A DNA stretch of 64,000 nucleotides from Megalonaias nervosa. Its lineage: Eukaryota > Mollusca > Bivalvia > Unionida > Unionidae. The notes under the pieces are model-generated. The model worked only from the letters and a program-made list of their open reading frames with translations, did no database searches and was not told the DNA's origin. The DNA lies in contig JAECUM010009700.1 in assembly GCA_016617855.1 (NCBI GenBank), forward strand, positions 1 through 64,000, read 5' to 3'. The first letter of the stretch is position 1. The number at the start of each line of letters is the position of its first letter. Positions 45,006-56,045 of the stretch are shown piece after piece. A program made the translations under genes and the position numbers.

Positions 45006-46091
45006 GCTCTTGGAGCAGAAATAGATACTATGTGGAAATACGGTCCATGTATTTACCATAAACCACCACAAACCTACTGCAAACCACCTTTCTACATATA
45101 TTAACACAATTTTATCTCAGAAAATATTGGTGGAGGAGTTAAAATATATATATAGAATAAAGTATTTCATGTTACTCAAATGCACTCAAATAAATCTGAA
45201 AATCTTAAATGAATCTGAACATGTGCATATTTTTACACTAGTTTCCAGTGTCAGTAACAGACATTGGTTATTGGGTAGTGGTTCATTCGCAACAGTTAGT
45301 GTTTTTTTCAACCATATGTCAATCGGCTGTATGTGAGAACAAATCCCAGAATGATGGATAAAATATCAGACAGTCTTCTCTACTAAATATCTTGGAAACT
45401 TTATTATGAATTAAAATGAGATGACTCTTTAAATGGACCATGGAACTTCCAACAAGCAAGGAACAAACATACTGAGAAGAATGTTAAAGAAAATAGCAAA
45501 TCCAAAGCACTCACTCAGAAAATATTGCCGACAAGATGTTAGAGATAGCTGGTATGTGTGGGGAAAACATACATTTGAAAAGTGAATATTACAAAACTGA
45601 AAAAGTGCCATCAATCATATTACATACCGACAACCAAGTAACAGGTTTACATTATTAGGAGAAAAAACATGGGACAAATAATCTCACAACAATTGTTTAC
45701 ATAATCCAGAGTATGATAAGGAAAGACACCAATGAACATCCAATCTTTTCGGCCAGTGCTTTAGCACATAGGCGCAAGTTATGAGACAATACAGAACATT
45801 AATATCCCAAATTGCAGCCAAACACACGAGATCAACATCAGAAGTGTTGAAATAAGACAACACAAGCATGTATCATTTTGTAAATATAAAGAACCTGCCC
45901 TGACCAGAGCTGTGGAGATATCCTTCCCGAATGTGTCTTGGGTGCAATGTACAGAGCACATGGAAAAAAAAAACGAAACAACAACAAACAAAAACCAAAC
46001 AAACAAAAAATGATAAGAAAACATTAAATTCCAATGCCAGAGAAAAGTTGATGTGACGGAATCTGAAGAGAACAGTCACAGATAAAATTTT
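45006..46091. other. Unassigned AT-rich DNA
   Basis: About 1.1 kb. Minus-strand open stretches here (for example 45779-46079) are Phe/Val-rich and lack splice or homology support. Confidence 0.4.
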
Positions 46092-46365
46092 GGTGGCACC
46101 AGGTTGGTTAATGCAGACAACTCCGTCATCTTTGACTGGGGATCCTCGGAAATGAACCCCGGTGGAATCACACCAAAGACTTATGTAAATGGTACTAACA
46201 GCTACCTCACTAGGTGCTCAGCATTAATTGGTTAGTGTTAGGACTGGTTGGCCTGGTGTCAGGATAATGTGACCGGGTGGTACATCATGCTACATGTCTG
46301 TAGCATGATGCCCCAGTGCTAGACATCACTATAAACTGCCACACTATGTTAAACACACACTCACA

Positions 46366-46397
<32 letters not shown>
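46092..46397 (+). mobile_element. SINE family B, copy 1
   Basis: A tRNA-derived element distinct from family A. The head begins GGTGGCACCAGGTTGGTTAA (diverged box A), with box-B-like GAAATGAACCCCGGTGGAAT. The body contains GGTGCTCAGCATTAA, ACTGGTTGGCCTGGTGTCAG and GCATGATGCCCCAGTGCTAG. It ends in a (CA)n microsatellite at 46353-46397. The reverse-complement copy at 53556-53888 confirms the family. Confidence 0.85.
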
Positions 46398-46400
<3 letters not shown>

Positions 46401-47342
46401 GTATTGATATACTTGTGAGGACCTTGACATATGACTACATTTCGAGGACCATGAGAAGGAATGAAAGTATAGGTTAGAAATTTGAAAGTAAGCTTAACTG
46501 CAGCCCAGGCCACATCTGTATCACTTCCTTTTTACCGTATAGTTCTTTAAACATTATGAAGACTACTCTTACTTTACCATCTTTGTGAGGATGTCATTGT
46601 GAGGACTAATTACACACAATCAAATACTACCATCAACCTGAGAACCTGAATATTTTTTTCTCTTAATGCGCCTGTCCTGCAAAAACATGAGAAGATATCT
46701 ATTTAAAAGCTCAAGAACTAATTTCTCTGCAATTAAAACTATAGACAGACATATACATGCACTTAAATGTTCAAATCTCTTAAAAATATAAGTTTAAGTT
46801 ATTTTGCCGAAAACAACACCGCAGGCTGTTTTGCAACTTCGCGACCTCTTTTACTGACACAATCAAAAATTGCCATCAAGTTGTCAAATGAGAAATATCA
46901 TTACAACAAAAATATGCATCAAGTCTAGACAGTGCATAATTAAAACTTAAGAATATCAAACATATCTAAATTGTCAATTCATCTATTAAAATAAAAAATA
47001 AGATTTTTAAAAATTTAGGTTGACACCAAAGCAACACAAATTTTTGCCCATGGCAAATTCACTGAAACTGAAGTTGCCTTTTGGAAATCTGCGCTTGACC
47101 CATTATATGGCAATATATCACAACTAAAGTTTAAATATTAGGCAGAATAAAACGGCAAGTTAAGTAAATTGCGTTACATTCGTTTTACAATTAATCTTTT
47201 TTTTCCCTTTTTTCTGTGTTTATGCCTTAAAACCATATGCCCATAAATAAAGTTATCAAAAACGTGTGTAAATAGTAAATGAAGATAAATATGTACGCAA
47301 GAAAAGGAAGGGTTAGAATGCAGATATATGCATTTGTATATA
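46398..47342. other. Unassigned DNA
   Basis: About 0.9 kb with no recognised exon or repeat. Confidence 0.4.
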
Positions 47343-49343
47343 CAGTGTGACCCCGCTATAACATGGTAGTTGGGAGCCATAGAACCCGACGGTGTTATAG
47401 ACTGAACGGTGTTATAAGCAACCAGGTCAGCTGAAGAAAATGATGCATGTACCGAAAAAAATGTGCGGGGGGTGGGGGGAGAGGTAAGGTAATAAATGCG
47501 GGCGCAAAATACGTGCTTCATTGGCACAGTTATCATCTTAAATCGATGCATATTAAATGAGAAATACACCTGTGGTGAAAACTGAGAAGGCATTTATAAT
47601 ATTTTACTTTATTCAGAGAACCACGCATTGGTACATATACGTGTATACTGTTTATATATACATGTCTAATGTATAGCAATGAATAAAGTATCAACACCGT
47701 GTACTCACCCGCGAATCACATCACATACACTGAATCCAAAATAAGTAATTCCATCGAAAATATGCACACACACAGATTTAAAATATTCAATAATTTTGTT
47801 ACAGGTCATATAGGTCTGTATTCAGTAAAAAAAAAAAATAGCACAATCATGTAAAGAATGATGAAGCACATTTACTTTTCAGTACGTCCCAAGTCGGTAA
47901 AAGTTTGTGTCTTAAGCGCCGTCGGTAGAGTTTGTAAGCATAAACTTTTTTCCTGTAGAAAGGAAACTTTCACAGCACAGAAAGTGTTCCAGTCATGTTG
48001 GAAACTGAAACAATCCATCAGATTTCATTGTTTTTATTCAAGTTCGGTACTGACTTCCTTTGAAGAAAGGTTCTTTGGGTTTTTTTTAAGATTGTAGTCG
48101 GCTTTCTTTGATGTAGGGTACATGCATTATTGAAGTCACCGCTAAAGGACAGCTTTGGAGAACCAAACAAATGCCTGTTTCTTATTGTGGCGGCAACATC
48201 AAAAAATTTTATTGCATGATTGAGACTGATTTTTTCCCATTTGCTTAGTACGTTTTCATTACAATCGGTGCTTCAAAGGTAATGTTTTCTTTGAAATTTC
48301 AGCTACTATTTTATCTGGGTACATTTGTTTTAAATGAATTGGCTGTGTATGGTCAACTGTAGTTGCTGTTCCTCCCTGCCTGTTGAATAGACAAGTGAGA
48401 GCTTGCTTTTTTTTTACATTTGTGGTAGTGGAGTGATGCTGCCTTCCACGCATGCGTCAGAAATTTAAAGAAAGGGTAAATCGACGATAGAGACGCAGGT
48501 ATTCTGGTCTGATAGGGATTACTACAGAAAATGTGAATGTTCTGAAGGATTTAATTCTGAGTGAAAAGAAGAGGAATTTTACTTACCATCCACATATAAA
48601 TGTCAGTCTATGTAAATATATTAGTTACTAGCTAGCGGCCAAAAATCCAACGAAAGATAGATTATGAGATAATGCCTCGTCTGGTTGATCTCTGCTACCA
48701 GAAATGTAAATTTGAGAAAAAAGCGGATATCTCGAAACATACAGTACTCATGCCAGATGTCAACATAAGCGGATTATGATATAACAATGCACTGTTAAGA
48801 TGGTTTGTCAATATGGACAAAGAATTTGTTTATGTAACAACAGATAAATTTCAGTGCATTTTATATCGACTTTGTGGCTTCCTTTCATGGGGCCTCTGAT
48901 TTTCTCCACTCCAAACCGATGGTTGTATATACAAGTTTAAGCAGCCAACAATGTCACCAATAAAAACGATCGCCAGATAGTGTATTTTGCAACCAATAAG
49001 AAAAAAAAATATCGCAATCTGCGACATTGGCAAAGCCCAGCACGATTCCTGAATAAACTTTTTACACGTTATTTTTCGTACTTTTAAGAAGAAAACATTA
49101 TATTTTCGTGTATGAGAAAAATGCATATAAAATTTCTTGAGCCACACCACGATCGTCTTGTATTATTCATACACAATCTCTTCCCTAAAATGATAAACTT
49201 TTTTTTTGTTTTTTTCATACTTTTAAGACATTTTTTTCGTGTACGAGAAAAATACATGTATATGAAATTTCGGGAGCCACACCACGACTGTGTTATATCC
49301 GAATTCATGTTATAACTGAGTGTGCTATAGCAGGGTCATACTG
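47343..49343. mobile_element. 2.0-kb pogo-like element with TIRs, apparently non-autonomous
   Basis: Terminal inverted repeats CAGTGTGACCCCGCTATAAC and (reverse complement of right end) CAGTATGACCCTGCTATAGC, 3 mismatches in 22, flanked by TA on both sides (47341-47342, 49344-49345). CAG-starting TIRs with CCCCGCTATAAC and TA targets are typical of pogo/Tigger relatives. No transposase is readable inside. Part of the interior (about 48430-48740) recurs without TIRs at 62520-62830, and the right end holds two diverged copies of a ~140-bp block (GAGCCACACCACGA at 49140 and 49275). Confidence 0.8.
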
Positions 49344-49345
49344 TA

Positions 49346-49642
49346 CATAGATAAATATATTATGGCTTTGAAATAGCCAGAATTGAGAAAGAGACTATAG
49401 AAAGAAGGGGTGGAGGTAGGTAAAATACGTTGAACTGAAACATTAAATATTTTTCTTTGAAATGGTTCATTTGATTTGCTTTTGGAAACATTGTTAAGTT
49501 CACTTTTCTATGACTGGATATTCTATCAGGTCAATATGTACAGTAATGAAAGCTAGACTTTATGCAATAATATTTTTTTCTTAAACTAAATGATTTGAGA
49601 ATGCTGACTTATCCATTTGCTTAACAATAATCATCTAGTCAC
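49346..49642. other. Unassigned DNA
   Basis: No recognised exon or repeat between the pogo-like element and the weak exon pair. Confidence 0.4.
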
Positions 49643-49686
49643 CTTGAAGTCGGGGACATGCATTTAAACTATCTCTGACTAGCTGA
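49643..49686 (-). pseudogene. Short paralogue of the exon at 49915-50020
   Basis: On the minus strand QLVRDSLNACPRLQ followed by a donor (AAG|GTGACT at 49643/49642, phase 1) aligns with the end of the neighbouring exon, LLKDYFDACRRFE with donor GTAATT. The donor neighbourhoods also match at the DNA level for about 50 bp. It may be a decayed duplicate exon. The acceptor is weak. Confidence 0.3.
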
Positions 49687-49914
49687 CTTTTAAAAAGGAG
49701 TTTAGAATACTTATTTTTATTTGTTTACTTCTTTTCCAAACAATAAATAGTTATCAGCCTTCTGTAATTTTCAAGTAAACAATCAGACAATAGATGATAA
49801 ACAACGATTAGGTTGCTGGTATTTAGGTTATGGATAAGTGCTTTATTAAGCATGCCTGTAAAATAGATCTCACACGAGTTATAGTATTAAGATATACATC
49901 TATTACCTAATTAC

Positions 49915-50020
49915 CTTCAAATCGGCGACATGCATCAAAATAATCTTTGAGAAGCCTATTGTTTTGAGTCTGGAAGCTCAGCATATAATGCAGCCCAAAA
50001 TCTTTCCATGGCACCGTTGG
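49915..50020 (-). CDS. Possible upstream exon of the receptor-like gene
   Basis: A 106-bp open segment between CCTAACGCAG (AG at 50022-50021) and donor AAG|GTAATT (49915/49914) reads PTVPWKDFGLHYMLSFQTQN, then NRLLKDYFDACRRFE. It begins at phase 0 and ends at phase 1, the phase that exon A at 44626 requires. The sequence looks protein-like and is the best-matched candidate for the next exon upstream. No polypyrimidine tract is obvious and no family is recognised. A decayed duplicate lies at 49643-49686. Confidence 0.42.
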
Positions 50021-50647
50021 CTGCGTTAGGGCTTGTAGTCCGCGAATCCCATATATATACTCTTTTATATATATATACATATACCTTATAGTATATACGT
50101 TATGACCAATGATATACATGAAGATATAAAAAAAAAGAGAGAGAAGCACCGAATTATCCATATCACACACACACATCACAGTACATGTCGTACAATGTCG
50201 ACAGGGTATGCAACTTTCTGTCTTTGATTATAAAAATCATAACGCAACTGCACACATACCATTACAATGAACCATATTCTTGTAGGTTACTTGGTCTAAG
50301 CTCAATTTCAAGGTTTTCATCCAGCCCAAATTCTTTTTTCTCTCTCACCCCAGGAATATTTTGACCCTAATGCATGAGAGGGGAGGGAGAACGGAAAGCA
50401 GAGAAGATTGCGATGAAATTGTGTACCATATTAAATTCATTTAGAAAACGGGTATTATTAATAGTTTTTATTGTTATTTTCATACGTCACTAGTGATTAA
50501 TGAGTGGACAGCACTCAGTTGCAAGGGCGCAGTTGCAAGAATGTTTATATATGTGAATTATTGCTTCATGGGCAGATCACAATTTGATATACCAACAGTA
50601 TTGGTACATCAAATTGCTTTATACCAACACTTTAAAAGTCACGTTAT

Positions 50648-50653
<6 letters not shown>
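50021..50653. other. Unassigned DNA
   Basis: AT-rich, with short TATATA runs near 50050-50090. No further exon recognised. Confidence 0.4.
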
Positions 50654-50723
<70 letters not shown>

Positions 50724-50758
50724 ATATATATATGTAACTATATACCTGCCTATATATA

Positions 50759-50789
<31 letters not shown>

Positions 50790-50812
50790 ATTATATATAT
50801 ATATATATATTG
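50654..50812. repeat. Compound (AT)n microsatellite
   Basis: A run of about 32 AT units (50654-50718), a short interruption, then further AT runs including (GATATA)3 near 50772-50790. The Tyr/Ile-only open frames across it are artefacts. Confidence 0.95.
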
Positions 50813-51716
50813 AAATGTAACTGACAAGTTAAAATATAAATATATAGTTCCTGCTGTCAAAATTTGATTCAAATATTCATGTTATATCATGGATTACAAA
50901 ATGGAAATTTTGCACTCTAACAGGGATAGACTGATTACAGAAACTGTGGACCATTAAGTAAAAGAAGATTGCGATATATGTAATCATACATAAAGGTGAT
51001 GATATGTGTACTTTGGGGAGATCGCAAAGTATGACAGTTGCAGAACATAAAGATTTATGAACTGTACTCGACTTAATTTTTTTCGCCTTGCTCGTGGGAT
51101 AATGCCCGGGACTAATATGAACTTCTTCTGGCATCAGGCAAGTAGATTTCGAAAACACTAATAATAATATGAGGGTCTATTATTCTGCATCAAATTGAGG
51201 ACTTGTACTGGTAACTGATGACGAGATTTACAACTATAACCATTGTACTAGATGGGCAAGGGGAGAGCATAAAATCAGATTCAGTTATTTTTTATTCCTA
51301 CTTTTTGAACATCTGACATCATCAGTATTCAATTTTTAACATGGAATATATTACACTGAAACAGTTTCAGATCACATATCGTAACAAGTTCATGATCCCT
51401 CCTCCAAGAAGATCAAACTTATAGAACCAAAGCAACACTGTTGTGTTCATATTAGACATCAGATCAGCACCATATTTGTTTAGAGTAATGAATTATTACA
51501 GTGGTATTTTGCAATGAAAGGAACTGGTGGTGGTTTGTCCTTGTACATATTATACAGGTGGTACAATGCAAGGATTTATTCTCTTAATATAAATGTCAGA
51601 AGTAGCCGAGACTCTAGATACCCTGAAATATAAAAGCGCAACTTTAAAAAAACATGTAACAAAGCTTGTGATGTATATCTAATTTATATTTTGTTGGCTT
51701 TTATCCATGATTATTT
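50813..51716. other. Unassigned DNA
   Basis: No exon recognised. A short piece of the ~138-bp repeat family (GACATCAGATCAGCACCATA) lies near 51456-51480. Confidence 0.4.
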
Positions 51717-52899
51717 GTTACGTATATCAAAATTTTAAGACTGACCTTGGTCAGTAATTGAGTTTAATTCCTACCTAACAAAACTCTTATTGTTGTGTAA
51801 ACAATATAATTGTCACCTTTGCTATGCCCCAGCTAAAAAATCATATATAAGCAAGCTATAATCTTCTTGTCTTGAATAGTACCGCAGCTTTGTGTTTGAT
51901 CTCCAAACATTGCGCAGCTAGGTTACCTGACCAGCCAGAGACCGGAATCTTGAATCGGTACAGGCGATAGATCGCACCACTTCATACCTATGTGTTACAG
52001 CTTAGTCCTAAGATCAGAGGGAAGCCCATGGGGTGAGTGGGGCGTGTTCTCATCCATCCCCACGTTGACAGACAGTGAGAGGGGCATTGTCCGCTAAGTT
52101 TGATTGGATCGGTTCATAACGATATCCAATCGGAATTGAGACAGAGGGTGTGATTACAATGTTGGCCGAATTATAACTTTCAGAGCTCCAAGAAAAAATT
52201 TAGTTTCCCCTAGGCAGATTGCTGAGCAATAGGGTTACTCCGAGAAAAGCCACTCATAATTTGGCGGTAAAACTTAGAGGCAGATTCTAAGGAAAGACAA
52301 AGCTTCAAAAAGGAAGCTTTTTAGGGGACAAACCTCCTGGTTCTGTTGAGTCCCGAGTCTCCAAGAGGTGGAGACGGAATTGAGACTAGCCGAACAGTCT
52401 AAGTCAACAGAAGTCTAGTCAGTGGAGAGAAGGTGGAGAGAGTGTGGAGGAGGAGGAAATGGAGTCTGGAGGAGAAAGTTGAGGATGAGGAGGATTATAG
52501 AGCAGTCGAGCAGGAGGAAAAGGAATTTGGAGAAAGCCGGGGAGGAAGAGGAGAAGGAATTGGGAGAAATAGGAGAGAGAAGAATACCGCAGTAGGGACG
52601 GGTGGAAATCAATCTCACACTGCTAATCAAGTGATTCAGTAGGCTATTAAAGGGTCAAGCGGAAGGAGTGTAATTGGAATTTTGAATTATTTGGCTATTG
52701 AATTGTTATTAAATTGTTATTCATTGAATTTCACCCTTTTTTGAATATTTAATCATCTAACCGTCGGCATTGCTGACTGGGGGCTTGGAGCTTTACATCT
52801 GTCTTTCACTAAATTTAATTTCCAACAAAATTGAGCCTGGGAGGGACTTCTACAATAGTTTAAATGAAATACTGGGAGCACCTAGCTCCACCATAACAA
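51717..52899 (+). other. Unclassified, less AT-rich segment; possible LTR and leader
   Basis: The segment starts TGTTACGTATATC, has a TATA-like CATATATAAGCAAGC near 51841, and ends near CCACCATAACA, so TGTTA/TAACA ends like the gypsy LTRs. At 52775 GACTGGGGGCTTGGAG shares its first bases with a tRNA-Pro primer site. A purine-rich GGA tract (52425-52590) gives an open frame (52433-52639, MERVWRRRKWSLEEKVEDEE) that is probably compositional. No target duplication and no second copy in the window. Possibly a third LTR-type element; unproven. Confidence 0.3.
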
Positions 52900-53049
52900 A
52901 TCCCCACAATAATACATAGCTAATATTTTTCTATGATTTTAGATTATATATTAAGATCATCATTACTGGAAGTAAATATGTTTACTTGAATTTGAATTTA
53001 GGACACTGGTGTTCCTCATGGGAATTCCAAGTGTACCTGCTGCATTAAA

Positions 53050-53455
53050 TTTTCTTAACTGAAGTTTTAGTAAGAGACCTGACCTTGTTTAAAACTTAAA
53101 ATATTCTCAAAATAACCTTCAACTTAGTTCTGTTATTAATTTTGGGGTTTTTTTTAACAATAGGAGAAGTAAATAGAATTTCTTTATTGCATATGATATC
53201 TCAGCATCAGTTTCTGAGGACTCAATTTAGGTTGTGTTTCAATTAATATTGCAGAGGATTCATTTCTTTAAATTATTCACTGAAATTTCAAGGTGCTCAT
53301 TATTACTTCTTGAACTAAATCACTATTTTGGAATTGTGCTGAATTCATTCAAAGACGTTTTGGATTACATCACCATGATACAGGACGACTGTTGGCATAT
53401 TAGCACATTCGAGGCTACTGCCATATCATAAAGTTCAATATTGAAATCACTACCG
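53050..53455 (+). repeat. LTR-2 family fragment, copy 2
   Basis: Shares GCATATTAGCACATTCGAGG and neighbouring sequence with the LTR-like unit at 16519-17144 and 56046-56908. It immediately precedes a gag remnant, as a 5' LTR should, but the LTR end and primer site between them are missing, implying a deletion. Confidence 0.6.
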
Positions 53456-53459
53456 GAAT

Positions 53460-53553
53460 TCTTTTGAAGAAGAGAAAGACAAATGCAACTGCAGAAAGAG
53501 AGTTGCTGAAAGAGTTAAGAGAGAGAGAGAGAGAGAGAGAAGATATGCAAATG

Positions 53554-53592
<39 letters not shown>

Positions 53593-54560
53593 AGAAAGAG
53601 TTGGATATTTATTGTAGCTTTAACAATTTTTCAGTCATATCGCTATGATGTCTGTAGCATGGCAGTCTATAGAGATGTCTAGCATTGGGGCATCATGCCA
53701 CTGTCCCACCCAGTCACATTATCCAAACATCAGGCCAACCAGCCCCAACACTAACCTCTTAATGCTGAGCACCTAATGAGGCAGCTATTAGTACCATTTT
53801 TATGTCTTTGGTATGACTTGGCCGGGGTTCAAACCAGCAACATCCCACATCTGGGATGGAAGCTCTAGCCACTAGGCCACTGGAGTGGTTAATAGGCAGA
53901 TAGAAATAAAAAAGAAGAGATGGAAATACAGAGAGAAAAAGGGTAAAGGCAATTTACACTACAAATTAGAACTGAAAAGTGAAAAGCAACCCCTCCCTTT
54001 ACATACAAACTCATGTTTTGATGCTATCATAAATAATATGTTAGTACCAATTTTTAGAGAAGAGGAGGTAGATCAATATGGCCAAGAGAGCATTGGGATA
54101 TATTTTTACAAAGTGTACTTATGGGCAAAGCTAATAAAATCTACACTTCGCGGTCATTACAACAAAGTGTTAATTATGATGTGGTTAACGAATGTATCTT
54201 GAGGGGTTATGAGTTGGTACCTGACATATATCAACACAAGTTAGGAATTTCAAAATGGAAACTGGACAGACCCATGTTGAATTTGCATGAGAAAAAGAAC
54301 AAATACTGGATCAGTGGTGCTTGGTCAAAAAAGGTTGATCAAGATTAACATAACCAAAGACAGCTTATATTAGTTGAAAGGTTCAAATATTGTGTCCATA
54401 GTGACGACAAGACCTAGAGTGGCAAGTAAAAGGTTGAAACGCTAGAAAATACTACTTATACAGCTGATGATTATTTCTTGACTCAAAAGTTTCTTTCTTC
54501 TTTAAGTTTTCCTGGACCAGTGAGTCAAAAGCAAAATTTTCAGACCCTGTGATAGCCATC
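53460..54560 (+). pseudogene. gag: Gypsy gag remnant interrupted by a SINE
   Basis: Related to the gag of the 544-7200 element. The Glu/Arg-rich coiled-coil part (ELLKELREREREREDMQME) is followed by a SINE insertion (53556-53888). The capsid-like part then resumes: NYDVVNECILRGYELVPDIY at 54170-54230 parallels the same region near 2360-2420. It ends after TADDYFLTQK (54470-54490), matching AADEYFLTH near 2655. Deletions, stops and frameshifts throughout. No pol region follows. Confidence 0.75.
53556..53888 (-). mobile_element. SINE family B, copy 2, inside gag
   Basis: The reverse complement of the 46092-46397 element. Head: GGCCTAGTGGCTAGAGC (box A) and GGTTTGAACCCCGGCC (box B, minus strand of 53820-53835). 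Body: AGGTGCTCAGCATTAAGAGG. The tail side ends in (TG)n at 53556-53590, equivalent to the CA tail of copy 1. It splits a gag remnant beside a (GA)n run at 53519-53541. Confidence 0.85.
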
Positions 54561-55279
54561 TTTGCTAGTCAAGGTTCCAATATGATAACCCTATCTACAC
54601 CTTGGCGGATCAAACAGGTATTTTAGTGCTTTGTCCTAGTGACATCTATTGGATGTCATGAGTTTCCTCCCTTAGTTTCTAATGCCAACTAACCAGTAGC
54701 ATGTAACAGTGGTGCATTGTACATCAGCCAAAAATAGTAGAGGCATGACTTTAAAAGGATACTTTGAAAGTTTAAACATCGAAAATATGGCTACATACCA
54801 GAGGGAAGCCATTAGAAGTGTATTTGAGTGAAAGGTATTTGTACAAACATGGACCATCAGTGGAAAATTGCTCATTTATCAGTCCATTCAAGCTGTGTGT
54901 TCCCATTGTCTCGACCATGTAGGAAGAGTGCTCAATTTTGAACAACTTAATTTTGATTGGCTGCAGTGACTTTCTGCTGCATCCAAAGAAATTCACAGAC
55001 CTGAAGCTCAGAAATATTTGTTCAATATGCCAAGTTTTAGATATGGTTATCATATCGGAACCTTGGCTAACGAAGATGTGTGATAGGATAAAAGAACAAT
55101 TGTAAAATGCAATGTCTTTCCATAAAATTTTAGTAAGGTATTGTGGTAAAACATGAAAGAGAAACTGATTCAACTGATTAACATGCACTTTTCTTTTCAA
55201 AGTTTTTGTGCAGGATTTGTTTTGGACCAAGTAGGATTATAAATCAAACACCGCACCTCCCCTGTGTCCAACATTAAAA
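54561..55279. other. Unassigned DNA
   Basis: No exon, repeat array or pol homology recognised beyond the gag remnant. Confidence 0.4.
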
Positions 55280-55455
55280 CAAGCTGTCATCAAACTTCCA
55301 AGTGTCTCTGATTCAGAATTGCTGTCATCAAACAAGCAAAGTGTCCTACATTCAGACAGGTTGTCATCAAACCCTCAAATACCTCACATTCAGAATGGCT
55401 CTTATGAAACCCAAAGGATCTTCATTCAGACAGGCTGTCATCAAATTCCCACTCA
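55280..55455. repeat. ~39-bp tandem repeat, ~4.5 copies
   Basis: Units contain ATTCAGACAGGCTGTCATCA followed by AACCC and CAAA; units start near 55283, 55321 and 55361. Confidence 0.8.
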
Positions 55456-55858
55456 TAATATATTCTGATAGGCCATCATTTCCTTTATTAATGCTAATAA
55501 CCTCTAAGGTTCTTTTCACAAAACTGCAGAGTTCCTTTAAACTGGGCATATTGTCAATGCTCTTAACATGTCAAAATTATTGGTCTCATTTTTTTTATAA
55601 TTTCCAAACAGATCAACTCATGGGCCAAACCAATCCAAGTCAAAGTGCACTTGCCTACATGTACCATTTTTACGAAAATAACTGTTCCATTACTGGACAA
55701 TACTTCCATGTACTAGCATTTCTGGCACTGAGCTCCATTTCCATAACTGGATCAACAAATTTTAAAGAAATGTTGTGCTGGACATCTATTTTTAATGCTT
55801 TACCTATGGTAGAAGTCTTTTAACAAGTATAGATATATATAGTATATTTGACTTACAC
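55456..55858. other. Unassigned DNA
   Basis: Open on the plus strand to 55820 as part of a long chance frame; no motif recognised. Confidence 0.35.
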
Positions 55859-56010
55859 ATAATGTTCCTTGCTGCCATTTGATGTAGACAGGCCTGCAAG
55901 ACGATCATCCATACTAGCAGATCTGCACCCCTTACATCTGATGGCATCATATAAAATATCAACACCCTGTAGCAGCTGTATAACTATCTCACATTTGTTT
56001 AGATCCAAAC
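55859..56010 (-). CDS. Candidate host exon with a CxxC motif
   Basis: Acceptor CATTTGATTGCAG (AG at 56012-56011) and donor GTGTAAGT (55858 on; exon end 55859, or 55857 if GTAAGT is used) frame an open 152-bp segment: LDLNKCEIVIQLLQGVDILY, then DAIRCKGCRSASMDDRLAGL and STSNGSKEHY. Composition and strong splice sites make it a likely real exon. With the 55859 end it finishes at phase 0, compatible with the candidate exon at 49915-50020. It might therefore be a more 5' part of the receptor-like gene, or of a separate minus-strand gene. The family is not recognised. Confidence 0.48.
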
Positions 56011-56045
56011 CTGCAATCAAATGTTATAGTATATTTTTAACCATG

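Noticed and set aside
50493..50820. Two long overlapping open frames rich in Tyr and Ile
   Set aside because: They translate an (AT)n microsatellite; the frames are open only because the repeat has no stop codon.
52433..52639. Glu/Arg-rich protein gene
   Set aside because: The frame follows a GGA-rich purine tract; the opposite strand is open as well, pointing to composition rather than selection.
55302..55820. 173-residue plus-strand frame
   Set aside because: Its first part is a ~39-bp tandem repeat and the rest shows no protein-like pattern or splice context.
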